Shown: positions 9,186-17,763, counted from the stretch's first letter. The stretch is DNA of 64,000 nucleotides from Dechloromonas sp. H13 (GCF_009469615.1 NZ_SSXX01000003.1:62001-126000), one strand, 5' to 3'. Program-made: numbers and translations. The notes: generated from the sequence alone by a model not told the origin.

Positions 9186-9266
9186 CAGCCATTTCGCCGC
9201 ACTTCGGAGCTTCCAACGCGTCCACGCCAGAAGTGCTGACCACGGGCAATTCCATGAGGTCTCGGT

Positions 9267-10727
9267 ATGAAGCATCTTGATCTTCTCAACGAGTTCAATA
9301 CCTCGCTGGCTCAGCTCGCAGTTGAGATCGAAACGTCGTCTGCGATGCAGCTATATGACATAAACAAGGTTTCCGAGAACCTCGTTCTTGGGTTGATGCG
9401 CGAACTCTTTGGTTGGAACCAGTTGCGCAATCTGAATATGGACGAGAAGACCAATTTCCCAGGGATTGATCTTGCGGATGACAACGCAAGAGTCGCGATT
9501 CAAGTTACGTCCACTTCTGGGTTGGATAAGATCAAGAATTCGATCGAGACATTTCGATCATATCGACTCAATGAGCGGTACGACCGCTTGATTGTTTACG
9601 TGCTTACGCGCAAACAGGGGAGCTATTCACAAGCGGCCCTGAACCGCGCGACGGAGGGAGCCATCGATTTCATCGCTGACCGCGATGTGATGGATTATCG
9701 AGACCTTGCATCTCGGGCTGCGAACGCAAATCCAAGACAACTCCTCGCCGTTCTGGAAGTTCTTCGCAGCTACCAACGCGGCGGCGTATCGAGTGGGCTT
9801 GCCGAGGCTGATTTCGATCCGCCGACCTCTGTGTTCGAAAAGGTGAATCTCAACCTCCTGGAAGTTTATTTTCCTTCGACGATTTATGTAGCCGATCTTC
9901 GAGCCGATGACGGGAAGCGGCAAGGAAAACGCCATAGAAACGAACGTAAGGTGGTCCGTGAGATTTTGACCAGCCTGAATCTTCGTGCCCCGTCCGATTA
10001 CGAAGTCAATGCCAATCGGCTCATTACATTTCACGCCCTCGATGACGAGCATGGGCCATTCGCGAAACTCATCGAATGCGGCACGGTCACGCCGCTCGGT
10101 TCGAGGGAGTTCTACGGTATTGATGACGATCACGAGCGCATATTCAAATCGTTGCTAAGGTTCTCTCTGCAGCAGAAGCTCTTCAAGCACGGGGTGCATT
10201 GGAAGCATGAGGACGGCCTCTTTGTCTTTATGCCGCTCAAAGACAACGACCTGCTCCGCGAGGAAACTTGGGTAGGGCAGAAGACTTCGACTCGACGCGT
10301 ATTCGAGAGGAAGCTGAATAAGAATGATCCGAACAAACTCTTCGTCTGCAAGCATTTTGCATTTGGCGCTGACTTTGTGCGTGCCGACGACGGTTGGTAT
10401 ATAGCGCTTACCCCTGACTGGTTTTTTAGTTACGGCGACGACTTCCGTCGCTCCGCTTACGCCGATGAAAGTATCAGTTGGCTAAAGCGTAAGGAAGTCA
10501 ACCGAACGGTATCGGACCACTTTAGATTTTTGACGTCGTGGCTAGGTGCACTGGACCAGGATGATCTCTTTTCGGTCACGGCCGGTCCTGCATCGACCAT
10601 GACATTCGGTAACGCTGTGAGCTTTGCCAATCATCCTGCACTGGATGACGATGCTTGGCTTCCTTTGCGCGATCTGGTTGAGGACGAGGACACGTCCCCC
10701 ATCAAGGGCCTTTTTGATACCCCATGA
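9267..10727 (+). CDS. SMEK/nuclease-like domain fused to APAZ, partner of short Argonaute
   Basis: 486 aa; start backed by GAGGT. Residues 1-150 look like a SMEK domain, a predicted restriction-nuclease-like fold: a helix with 'INKVSENLVLGLMRELFG', then 'NFPGIDLADDN' (Asp68) and 'VAIQVTSTSG' (Gln79-Val-Thr81), spaced like the D-(E/Q)xK site of PD-(D/E)XK enzymes but with Thr where Lys is usual. From about residue 182 to the end the protein resembles APAZ, the domain that replaces PAZ in short-Argonaute partners: 'FVRADDGWYIALTPDWFFSYG', 'SWLKRKEVNRTVSDHFRFL' and a C-terminal 'HPALDDDAWLPL'. The stop overlaps the Argonaute start by 4 bp. Likely role: guide-dependent effector that degrades nucleic acid when the Argonaute partner finds invader sequence. 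The SMEK assignment is moderate; the APAZ assignment rests on pattern plus context. Confidence 0.75.
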   Translation: MKHLDLLNEFNTSLAQLAVEIETSSAMQLYDINKVSENLVLGLMRELFGWNQLRNLNMDEKTNFPGIDLADDNARVAIQVTSTSGLDKIKNSIETFRSYRLNERYDRLIVYVLTRKQGSYSQAALNRATEGAIDFIADRDVMDYRDLASRAANANPRQLLAVLEVLRSYQRGGVSSGLAEADFDPPTSVFEKVNLNLLEVYFPSTIYVADLRADDGKRQGKRHRNERKVVREILTSLNLRAPSDYEVNANRLITFHALDDEHGPFAKLIECGTVTPLGSREFYGIDDDHERIFKSLLRFSLQQKLFKHGVHWKHEDGLFVFMPLKDNDLLREETWVGQKTSTRRVFERKLNKNDPNKLFVCKHFAFGADFVRADDGWYIALTPDWFFSYGDDFRRSAYADESISWLKRKEVNRTVSDHFRFLTSWLGALDQDDLFSVTAGPASTMTFGNAVSFANHPALDDDAWLPLRDLVEDEDTSPIKGLFDTP

Positions 10728-12145
10728 AGCTTGAACACATTAGCGAACCGCGATTGCAGTTCGCCACCGGTGAACATGTCTGCCCGCGACGTGGTGTGGA
10801 CGCCTACGGTGTTTTTGACTTATCAATGGGAACACGGCGTACAGACGTGATCGTTGGTGGGGTTGGAACGACTAACTGCAACGAAGCCTTGGGGAAGTGG
10901 ATCGAACGCTGCGCCAGTCGGATTGCTGCTCCAGAGGATGCGCGGCAGCCCAACTTGCGTGTGCCATTCTGCGGATTCAATCCTGAGAGTGGGTACGGCG
11001 CCAGATTCGTGTTCGGACAAGATCTTGTCCGATCAATCAGGAAAGGCGATATCGACGATGTGCTCGCAATTACGGACTGGCGTCAGCGCGTATTGAAGGC
11101 TATCGAGATTTACTACGAACACATCAAGTTCTTGGCGCAGAATCGGCCCGTAGATGTGATCGTATGTGTTATTCCGGAAATTCTTTTCAAGAAAATTGCA
11201 ATTGAGGAACGCGCGCCGTTGGAGGAGAGTCTGGAGGCGAGCGTCGAGGTTCCCTCGGAACTGAATTTCCGGCGTGCGCTAAAGGCGAAAGCCATGCATC
11301 TCGGTAAGCCGCTTCAATTGATCCGCGCAGTATCGCTGGAAAGCAATAAGAAGGGTCAGCAGGATGATGCAACGAAAGCATGGAATTTCAGTACGGCTCT
11401 GTATTACAAAGCGGGCCCGCGGGTGCCATGGAAACTCAAGGCTGATGATGCACGACCTTCTTCATGCGCTGTCGGAATCGCGTTTTACAGGAGTAGAGAC
11501 CGCCAAGTCCTGAATACAAGCTTGGCTCAAATATTTGATGAGTTGGGCAACGGGTTGATCCTTAGGGGAACGCCCGTGGATATGACGAGGGATGACCGTG
11601 TGCCACATCTTTCTGTCAATCAAGCCTATGATCTTCTCACGGCAGCGCTGAACGAGTACCGAGTGGCACTGCGGACGTATCCGGCGCGGGTGGTGATTCA
11701 TAAATCGTCCAACTTCTCGCCCGAGGAAATTGATGGACTCACCAGTGCCGCGCGTGATTTGCGGATTGATACGGTTGATTTCGTCACCATTCTTGACTCA
11801 ACGCTGCGCTTGTTCCGCGAAGGAAACTACCCGCCATTCAGGGGAACGCTCGTTGGGATCGATGACCATCGCCACTTGCTCTATACACGGGGTTCTGTGT
11901 GGTACTACCAGACCTACACAGGTCTCTACATTCCTCAGCCGATTGAGTTGCGAATTGTGCGATCCGAAGAGTCTCCCGCGTTTCTCGCACGCGAGATACT
12001 GGGTTTGACCAAGATGAACTGGAACAACACCCAGTTTGACGGCAAATATCCTGTGACCCTGGGGTGCGCCCGCAAGGTTGGCGAGATCATGAAGTACCTG
12101 GAAGAATCCGATAGCCCGCAGATTCGCTACGGTTTCTATATGTAA
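10724..12145 (+). CDS. Short prokaryotic Argonaute (MID-PIWI), predicted catalytically inactive
   Basis: 473 aa, the size of short pAgos, with no N or PAZ domains. The MID region includes 'RPVDVIVCVIPEILFKKIA' and 'LGKPLQLIRAVSL'. PIWI starts near residue 248: 'SCAVGIAFYRSRDRQVLNTS', then 'LAQIFDELGNGLILRG', 'TYPARVVIHKSSNFSPEE' and 'LLYTRGSVWYYQTYTG', all matching the short-pAgo pattern. At the first catalytic position of the DEDX tetrad (Val-Gly-Ile-x at about 250-253) the residue is Ala, so slicing is unlikely and the partner must be the effector. ATGA overlap with the upstream gene gives translational coupling, as in SPARTA, SPARSA and SPARDA operons. Base composition is visibly more AT-rich than the tra genes on either side, suggesting separate acquisition. 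Confidence 0.85.
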   Translation: MKLEHISEPRLQFATGEHVCPRRGVDAYGVFDLSMGTRRTDVIVGGVGTTNCNEALGKWIERCASRIAAPEDARQPNLRVPFCGFNPESGYGARFVFGQDLVRSIRKGDIDDVLAITDWRQRVLKAIEIYYEHIKFLAQNRPVDVIVCVIPEILFKKIAIEERAPLEESLEASVEVPSELNFRRALKAKAMHLGKPLQLIRAVSLESNKKGQQDDATKAWNFSTALYYKAGPRVPWKLKADDARPSSCAVGIAFYRSRDRQVLNTSLAQIFDELGNGLILRGTPVDMTRDDRVPHLSVNQAYDLLTAALNEYRVALRTYPARVVIHKSSNFSPEEIDGLTSAARDLRIDTVDFVTILDSTLRLFREGNYPPFRGTLVGIDDHRHLLYTRGSVWYYQTYTGLYIPQPIELRIVRSEESPAFLAREILGLTKMNWNNTQFDGKYPVTLGCARKVGEIMKYLEESDSPQIRYGFYM

Positions 12146-12179
12146 TGTAATCGAATCCGCTCACAGATCGACTTGGCCG

Positions 12180-12803
12180 CTATCCCCGACGATGAAAACA
12201 CCCCAGCGCCCGCCCGGCCAGCACGCCGACCGCTAATGGGACGCACGGCAGCAGCAGCGGATGCAGCATCGCCGGCAGCACGAAGCCGATGACCGTCGCG
12301 CAGAGGATCACGATCCCCAGGCTGGCGTACAGCGCGAACATTTCCGGATCGTGCTGAAGGAATTCCTTGGCCTTGATGAGCCGCTCGAATCCGCCGTCGA
12401 CGACTGCAGCCAACACGAATACCGCCAGCCAGGGCAGCCATTCGAGCAGCGTTGACAGCCGATAACTGGCCAGCAGGAGCAGCGCGTCGACGGCGCGGAA
12501 GTAGGCGTTGTTGAAGAGGCGCTGGTTGACCGAGGACATCTCCCGGGACACCACGCCGTTCACGCCGGCTGGCGAAGGCGCATCCTTCGCGGCAGGAATT
12601 GGCGTGACTTCGGCCGTCGAATCTTGCATGCGCATCGCCCGATCCAGCATGCGGGTGGCGGGCTCGGCCCCCCAGTAGGCGGCGGCCGCCTCATGCTCGG
12701 CGCGTAACTGCGCGAGGAAGCGCTCCGGGGGATGGGCCGACGGCACGTACAGCACCAGGACCAGCAGGACGAGCAACGACAACACGGCGACGGCGCGGAT
12801 CAT
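12180..12803 (-). CDS. DUF4400 inner-membrane protein, TraJ/s043-like partner of TraD
   Basis: 207 aa from the ATG at 12803, which overlaps the traD stop by 4 bp; an upstream in-frame ATG at 12830 would lie deeper inside traD. An N-terminal membrane segment ('VAVLSLLVLLVLVLYVPSA') is followed by 'PPERFLAQLRAEHEAAAAYWG', typical of DUF4400 proteins, and three further hydrophobic segments. In SXT/R391 elements the same family (s043/traJ) follows traI and traD and takes part in transfer. The pAgo cassette begins right after this gene, matching the insertion hotspot between s043 and traL. Confidence 0.8.
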   Translation of the reverse strand: MIRAVAVLSLLVLLVLVLYVPSAHPPERFLAQLRAEHEAAAAYWGAEPATRMLDRAMRMQDSTAEVTPIPAAKDAPSPAGVNGVVSREMSSVNQRLFNNAYFRAVDALLLLASYRLSTLLEWLPWLAVFVLAAVVDGGFERLIKAKEFLQHDPEMFALYASLGIVILCATVIGFVLPAMLHPLLLPCVPLAVGVLAGRALGCFHRRG

Positions 12804-14707
12804 GCGGTCGCCTTTCCCGGGGCGCGGCACGTATCCGCATCGGGATCGAGGATCGGAAACCGTCCCTTGATGATCCGGCCGCCCGACACCGAGGCGAAGT
12901 ACTGTAGGTTGGGCAGCTTGCCCAGCACATCGGCCGGCACCATCTCCTCAAAGCTCTCGGTGAGTTGGGTGGAATAGCTCGACGAGAAGTCGCCCAGGTG
13001 GGCATCCGACCCGTGGCTCAAGCCTACCCGCACCGTATGGATCGCCGTCTTGCCGAAGGTCTCGACCACGAAGTCTTGGGTCGGCCGATCCTTGGTACGC
13101 AGGGCGATCAGATTGTTGAGGTTACCCAGCGCCATGCGCGCCGCGTCCTCGCTGCCCAGTCGCTTGGCCAAGTCCGCCAGGGTTTGCATCGCGCAGGTGG
13201 TGAAGATGCCGCCCTCGGCGCCCTTGTTGAGGATCTCGATCAGCGGCTGGTTGATGACGTTCGAGACCTCGTCGACAAAGAGCGCGATGCGTCGGTAGCC
13301 GCCTAGGTTGTAGCGCATGCCGGCGCGCGCCGCCTGGTCGGCGAGCGCCAGGGCGCCAATGGCCGAGGCGACCGAGGGGTCCGGCAGGGAGTCCAAGCAC
13401 ATGTAGAGCACGTGGCCGGCGCGCTCGATTTTCTCGAAGTTCATGATGGGCCGCCTGTCGTCGGCGTCGAAGGGGTCCGGCGAGAGGCTGCGCCCCAGGT
13501 CGCCCGACGTCAGCATCGACAGGATGGGTAACAGGTTGGCGGTGATCTTCTGGTAGTGTTCGCGGTTGTGGCGGAAGGTGCGCACCTGGGCATCAATCAC
13601 CTTGTTGCGCTGGTTCTGGGCGATGAAGTGCTCGTAGTAGGCGACGAAGGCCATCAGGTCGGCGCTGGCCGCCTCCGACGGCCGTTTAATGTTGCCGCGC
13701 TGGGCATCGTGCAGCAGCTTCTTCATGTCTGGCAGTTCGCGCCAGCCGACGCCCAGGGTCTGATCGTAGTAGCGGCGCAGCGAGTTCTCCAGCACCGGCT
13801 CGATGCCGCCCTCGATGTACTTGGTCAGTTTCATCAGGTTCGGCCGTTCCTCGATTTCGACCAGGCCCTGCACCACGACGTTGACGGCATCCCAGCCGAA
13901 GGCCGAGAAGGCGCCGGCTGTGTCCGGCGGCATGATGGACTGGATACGCGAGGCGATCTCGGTGGGCTTCTGCCAGTTGAAGGTGAAATCCAGCCGTACC
14001 CCCCGCTCCGGAAAGGCAGGGTGGAATTCCATGAAGGTATCCGGCTCGCGGTAGTCGGCGCAGGCGCGCTCCACGACCCGCTTCAGGCGCCGGCTGTTCT
14101 TCGGATCGATGACGATCACCACGTCGCCGCGCCGGATCGCCTGGGTGATCAGGTTGGCGAGTGCCACTCCCTTGCCGGACTGGGTGGTGCCCACCAGCAA
14201 CGTACCGCCCTCGAAGTTCTGCAGCGGCCGGTGCAACGGGCCTTCCTTCGGCTCGACGCCATGAATATAGGGCAGACCGATCTCGGCGTCCGGCTGGGGT
14301 TTGCTGTCGTAGCCCAAAAGTTGCAGCAGGCGCGGCGATACGGCGAACTCCCGATAGTCGATCTTGGCCAGTTCGTAGAGCCGCTGCGAATGCACCGGCT
14401 GCCATTCGAAGCCGAAGCCCAGGAACACTAAGGCCGGATCCTGGCACCATCGAGCCAGGTCGTCGGTACCGACGACCTCGATGCCCCGTCCACCGAGGGA
14501 AGCGCGCAACACCAACATGCGCAGGGCCTGGGTCACCCGCAGCACGCCCTTCGCGAAGCAGACGAGTGCCAGCGGCAGGGCCAATTGAAGGGGGAGAGCG
14601 CCGGCTACGCCTACCCCCAGGAAATAGAGCAGCGCCAGCCACCAATTGATGCCGGCATAGATCTCGTAGGCCCGGCGCCAGGGCATCTCGTAGCGGCGTA
14701 CCAGCAT
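12800..14707 (-). CDS. traD: TraD, conjugative coupling protein (T4CP, TraG/VirD4-type ATPase)
   Basis: 635 aa; the ATG at 14707 follows GGAGGGAAGCTGAG, so it is preferred over an in-frame ATG at 14737 inside traI. Two N-terminal membrane segments ('WWLALLYFLGVGVAG', 'LQLALPLALVCF') anchor it in the inner membrane. Walker A is 'LLVGTTQSGKGVALANLI', Walker B 'RRIALFVDEVSNVI', and 'VIVIDPKNSRRL' is typical of ICE-type TraD. It docks the relaxase-DNA complex to the T4SS and pumps DNA. It sits 1 bp from traI and overlaps the DUF4400 gene: one relaxosome/coupling operon. Confidence 0.94.
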   Translation of the reverse strand: MLVRRYEMPWRRAYEIYAGINWWLALLYFLGVGVAGALPLQLALPLALVCFAKGVLRVTQALRMLVLRASLGGRGIEVVGTDDLARWCQDPALVFLGFGFEWQPVHSQRLYELAKIDYREFAVSPRLLQLLGYDSKPQPDAEIGLPYIHGVEPKEGPLHRPLQNFEGGTLLVGTTQSGKGVALANLITQAIRRGDVVIVIDPKNSRRLKRVVERACADYREPDTFMEFHPAFPERGVRLDFTFNWQKPTEIASRIQSIMPPDTAGAFSAFGWDAVNVVVQGLVEIEERPNLMKLTKYIEGGIEPVLENSLRRYYDQTLGVGWRELPDMKKLLHDAQRGNIKRPSEAASADLMAFVAYYEHFIAQNQRNKVIDAQVRTFRHNREHYQKITANLLPILSMLTSGDLGRSLSPDPFDADDRRPIMNFEKIERAGHVLYMCLDSLPDPSVASAIGALALADQAARAGMRYNLGGYRRIALFVDEVSNVINQPLIEILNKGAEGGIFTTCAMQTLADLAKRLGSEDAARMALGNLNNLIALRTKDRPTQDFVVETFGKTAIHTVRVGLSHGSDAHLGDFSSSYSTQLTESFEEMVPADVLGKLPNLQYFASVSGGRIIKGRFPILDPDADTCRAPGKATA

Positions 14708-14708
14708 C

Positions 14709-16418
14709 TCAGCTTCCCTCCGCCGGTGGTGCTGCAAAGCCCGCCAGATCGAGTCCGCTTACGCACCGCGGATCGAGCACGATGCCGACGGTGGGGTTGC
14801 CGTTGAATTCACGCGACAGCGTCGGCGGGCCATTGCGGTTGGGTTTCACCAGCAGGTTCGCCTCGGTGAGGGCACGCATGGCGAGGGATGGCTGGACGCC
14901 GCGCCGCCCGAATTCCTCCAGCGGTACGAATACTCCCTGGGCGACGGTGCACACGGTGGGCGGACCCATGCCATCGTTCAGGGTGCGAACGGCCTCGGCC
15001 AGGGCGTCGCGAACGACCGGGTTCAGACGCATCGGGGCTTGCAATGCGAATGTCGCCGAAGGCGGTGTTGTCGCCGGTTCCAGCGAGAGTGATTCGGGTG
15101 TTTCCTCGACCGACGTCACGCGGACGTCACTCTCGGCGGGCGGCTCGGACGGCGGAATGAGCGACAACTGGGTGCCGCTCTTCACCGGTGCCGCCGGTGG
15201 TATGGATGGAGGCGTTTGCGGCGCAACTGGCGCAGACGCCGGCTTGAATTCCAGTGCCTGGGGTAAGGCGACGGGTGGCGGATCGATTCCGGCGAGGAGA
15301 ATGGCCGGGGCCGAGAGCTTGACGGCTTCCAGCGGGGCCTTGGCGCCGGGCGGCTGGATGGACCAAGTCGCGCGGCCCGCTGCTGCCGCTTCGAACACGC
15401 CAGCGGCCAGTAGCAGTTCCAGCATTGTCTCGGGCGCCTTGGGGATGCCGGCCAGTTGGTCGGCTTCGAGTAGTTGGTGGACATCCTCGGCGGCGCCGGG
15501 CCAGACCAGGAACAGACCGTCCTGTCCGAACCACAGGCGCGACTTCTCGCGATTGGCGATCCAGGCCGAGTTGCCGCTTGTGAGCCGCCGCAGGGCGTCG
15601 ACCAGGTAGCGCTCCAGGTGCGAGCCGTATTGTGGCGAACCGTAGCGGTCGGCGCTGGCGACCAGGTTGCGGTCGATGACCAGCGCCAGCGAGCGGCGGA
15701 CGAGTTCGTCGAGGATATTGTGATCGCGATAGACCGGGATGCCGCCGATGCTGGCCAGCAGGTACGGCACGATGACCGCGTTGCCCTCGGACAGGTCGGC
15801 CATCACCGCGGGCGGCACCACATGGGGCAGGGCGAACAGGCCCAGGCCGCGCGCCTCGACGGCTTGGGGCCGCCAGCGCAGGAAATAGCGCTCGCTGCCG
15901 CGGGTTGCCAGCCAGTCGGCCAGCGGCCGCAGGAAGGCCGGCCACGCCTCGCCGGCGGCATCGGTGACGATGATATGGCTCATCAGCCGGTGCAATTCGC
16001 AACACAGCCCCGCGATGAAGGTTGCATGGCGCCAGCGCGGTTCCAGTTGGCGGCGTGCCGAGATGCTCATCCGCCCCGAAAAAATGTGTGCGTCGGTGCC
16101 TTGCAGGCTGAAGAAAGCGGTCTCCAGGCCGAGCCGCAAGAGACCACCCGGCTTGCTGAAGTAGTTGTCGGCGGTCGCCGGCAGCAGATGCACGCAGGCG
16201 GCGTAGCGGCGCACCAGCATTAGGACATCGCGCTCGAAGCTGTCCCGGTCGATGCCGTAGCAGAGCTTGATGCGTGCGATCAGGTCCGCTTCGCCGGCGA
16301 GCAGATCCTCGACCGGCACGGCGGCGAAACCCGGGTCGGAGGCGGGGTAAGAAGTTGCGGACGTTGGTGTGGCGGCCATGGCGGCACAGCGATACCGGAA
16401 AGAATGCGAAGTGGCCAT
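14709..16418 (-). CDS. traI: TraI, MOBH-type conjugative relaxase (TraI_2 domain)
   Basis: 569 aa (ATG at 16418; an alternative ATG at 16379 gives 556 aa). The TraI_2 region is near residues 30-330: 'CVHLLPATADNYFSKPGGLL', 'RLGLETAFFSLQGTDAHIFS', 'RWRHATFIAGLCCELHRLMS'. The middle has 'VIVPYLLASIGGIPVYRDHN', and the C-terminal third is Pro/Ala-rich, ending in a winged-helix-like TraI_C segment ('NPTVGIVLDPRCVSGLD'). It nicks oriT and leads the transferred strand. Unusual: where classical MOBH relaxases have HH...GGLxxH, this protein reads YF...GGLLRL. The Pxx(A/T)...GGLL frame is retained but those metal ligands are not. Confidence 0.88.
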   Translation of the reverse strand: MATSHSFRYRCAAMAATPTSATSYPASDPGFAAVPVEDLLAGEADLIARIKLCYGIDRDSFERDVLMLVRRYAACVHLLPATADNYFSKPGGLLRLGLETAFFSLQGTDAHIFSGRMSISARRQLEPRWRHATFIAGLCCELHRLMSHIIVTDAAGEAWPAFLRPLADWLATRGSERYFLRWRPQAVEARGLGLFALPHVVPPAVMADLSEGNAVIVPYLLASIGGIPVYRDHNILDELVRRSLALVIDRNLVASADRYGSPQYGSHLERYLVDALRRLTSGNSAWIANREKSRLWFGQDGLFLVWPGAAEDVHQLLEADQLAGIPKAPETMLELLLAAGVFEAAAAGRATWSIQPPGAKAPLEAVKLSAPAILLAGIDPPPVALPQALEFKPASAPVAPQTPPSIPPAAPVKSGTQLSLIPPSEPPAESDVRVTSVEETPESLSLEPATTPPSATFALQAPMRLNPVVRDALAEAVRTLNDGMGPPTVCTVAQGVFVPLEEFGRRGVQPSLAMRALTEANLLVKPNRNGPPTLSREFNGNPTVGIVLDPRCVSGLDLAGFAAPPAEGS

Positions 16419-16458
16419 TCTTCGGCCGGCTATCTCGCTTGTCGCGCTGAAACGCGAC

Positions 16459-17097
16459 CTATTCCGAGGGGCTATCGCCTTCGGCCTCGGGGCTAAGTTT
16501 GTGAAAAAGCGCGAGCATGCCCAGTTGGCGCTCGGTCATGTCGAGGGCGGGGCGAGCCGGGTATGAGGCTTGGATGCGATGGTCCAGGTGAAATCGTTCC
16601 AGCAGCTTGCAGAAGGGGCAAGGTTCACCGCGGTGTGCCACGGTGCCGACCGCAACAATGAACTCGCAGCCGCACCCGGGGCAGGTCAGCACGGACAGCG
16701 TCGGTGCGCTGGCCAGCCAGATGCCATCGATATAGGAGACGAGGTTGAAGGCCCGGTCCAGGCTAATGCGGTAAGGCGGGAGCGTGGCGGCCTGGTAGGC
16801 GCGGTAGGCGAAGACCAGGGCTTCGCCGGCCGCGAGTCCCTGGTTGCGCAACTGGCGGTATCTGGCGCCAATGAGGCAGGCGTCGCTACGCAGAATGAGG
16901 TTGGCGCCGTGGTACCAGTCGGCCGAATCGGGGGCGCGTCCACGGGGGATGGATCGGGCATCGGGGAAGAAGAGAGACTGCACCTGGCGCGGCGGGATGC
17001 CGGTGATGAGGTGGATCGTCTTCAGCCGTGCGCCGAGCGCCGCCAACTGCTTCGCCAGTTGTATGGCGCGCAGGTGCCGGTCGCCGCGGGTCGGCAT
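16459..17097 (-). CDS. FlhC-like transcriptional activator (SetC-type)
   Basis: 212 aa. It aligns with FlhC along most of its length: 'RHLRAIQLAKQLAALGARLK', 'ITGIPPRQVQSLFFPDARS', 'AYRAYQAATLPPYRISLDRA'. The zinc site has two CxxC pairs, 'LTCPGCGCEFIV' and 'EPCPFCKLL'. FlhC-like proteins form an FlhD4C2-type activator; in SXT/R391 and IncA/C elements the equivalents (SetC, AcaC) switch on transfer genes. The FlhD-like gene is immediately upstream (12 bp), so the pair is cotranscribed, probably with traI-traD downstream. Confidence 0.88.
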   Translation of the reverse strand: MPTRGDRHLRAIQLAKQLAALGARLKTIHLITGIPPRQVQSLFFPDARSIPRGRAPDSADWYHGANLILRSDACLIGARYRQLRNQGLAAGEALVFAYRAYQAATLPPYRISLDRAFNLVSYIDGIWLASAPTLSVLTCPGCGCEFIVAVGTVAHRGEPCPFCKLLERFHLDHRIQASYPARPALDMTERQLGMLALFHKLSPEAEGDSPSE

Positions 17098-17109
17098 GGA
17101 TAACGGTTC

Positions 17110-17409
17110 CTACCGCCGCCCTTCCAAGGGCTTGGGTGGATGAACGAGTGCCATGGGGCCTGCCAGCGGCCGCGGCGCGCTCAAGAGCGTCACCAGGTCG
17201 GCGCGCGGCGGGAACAGGGTCGTGTCGCCGACGTGGATCACCAGGGACCACAGATCGTCGAGGCTCAAGCTCCGGAGATAGTTGGCTTGCTCCGTGTTGA
17301 GCCCGTATCTGCAGCAGGTCGAAGCCATGTCATACTGAAGACCGGCGCGTATGACGACGAGCACGTTCAGGTTGATCCATTCGGCATCGGTAAGCGTCAC
17401 GTGGCTCAT
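17110..17409 (-). CDS. FlhD-like transcriptional co-activator (SetD-type)
   Basis: 99 aa. The pattern 'EWINLNVLVVIRAGLQYDMA', then 'RYGLNTEQANYLRSLSLDDL' and 'FPPRADLVTLLSAP' matches the FlhD fold (long helix, turn, short helix, C-terminal loop). It precedes the FlhC-like gene by 12 bp. Together they should form the master activator of conjugation for this element. The call is moderate because FlhD-like proteins diverge, but the pairing with FlhC makes it likely. Confidence 0.78.
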   Translation of the reverse strand: MSHVTLTDAEWINLNVLVVIRAGLQYDMASTCCRYGLNTEQANYLRSLSLDDLWSLVIHVGDTTLFPPRADLVTLLSAPRPLAGPMALVHPPKPLEGRR

Positions 17410-17763
17410 GGTCCTGGTCTCCGGTTAGCCCTCGTGCGATCGGTGCCTCAGGCGTCGACGTCGGAAAGCCTCGTGGGCGATCCGGCGCGATGGCTTGCAG
17501 TGCGGGCGGAATGGATCAGAATAGTTACCCTGAACACTGTATGGCAATAGCACTTACAGGGTAGCGAGGGGTATCGGTCTTCTTGCCACACGCAAGGTCC
17601 GATCGAAGCCGTCGCTTGGGGAATCGCGCCGCCGCCGAGCGGATTCTGGCGACCACGCCGGGCGGGATGCAACGGTCGAATTCAGTGTCATGACGACATC
17701 GTGGAATGGCTGAAGGCCGGGCCGGGGCAATCGCCCCGACCCGGCTTTCAACGATCTATGGGA
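17410..17763. other. Intergenic region upstream of the flhDC-like/tra operon
   Basis: No convincing gene in 354 bp. It holds the promoter region for the flhD-like gene on the minus strand and, at its right end, the terminator-like hairpin described separately. I could not pick out a confident -35/-10 pair. Confidence 0.6.
17716..17745 (-). terminator. Strong GC hairpin, terminator-like
   Basis: Two 13-base arms (17716-17728 and 17733-17745) pair with one mismatch around an AATC loop. The stem is GCCGGG/CCCGGC plus CGGGGC/GCCCCG. It lies 18 bp beyond the stop of the DUF932 gene and probably ends the minus-strand maintenance operon. On the plus strand the stem is followed by TTTC, on the minus strand by no T run, so termination efficiency is uncertain. 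Confidence 0.65.
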
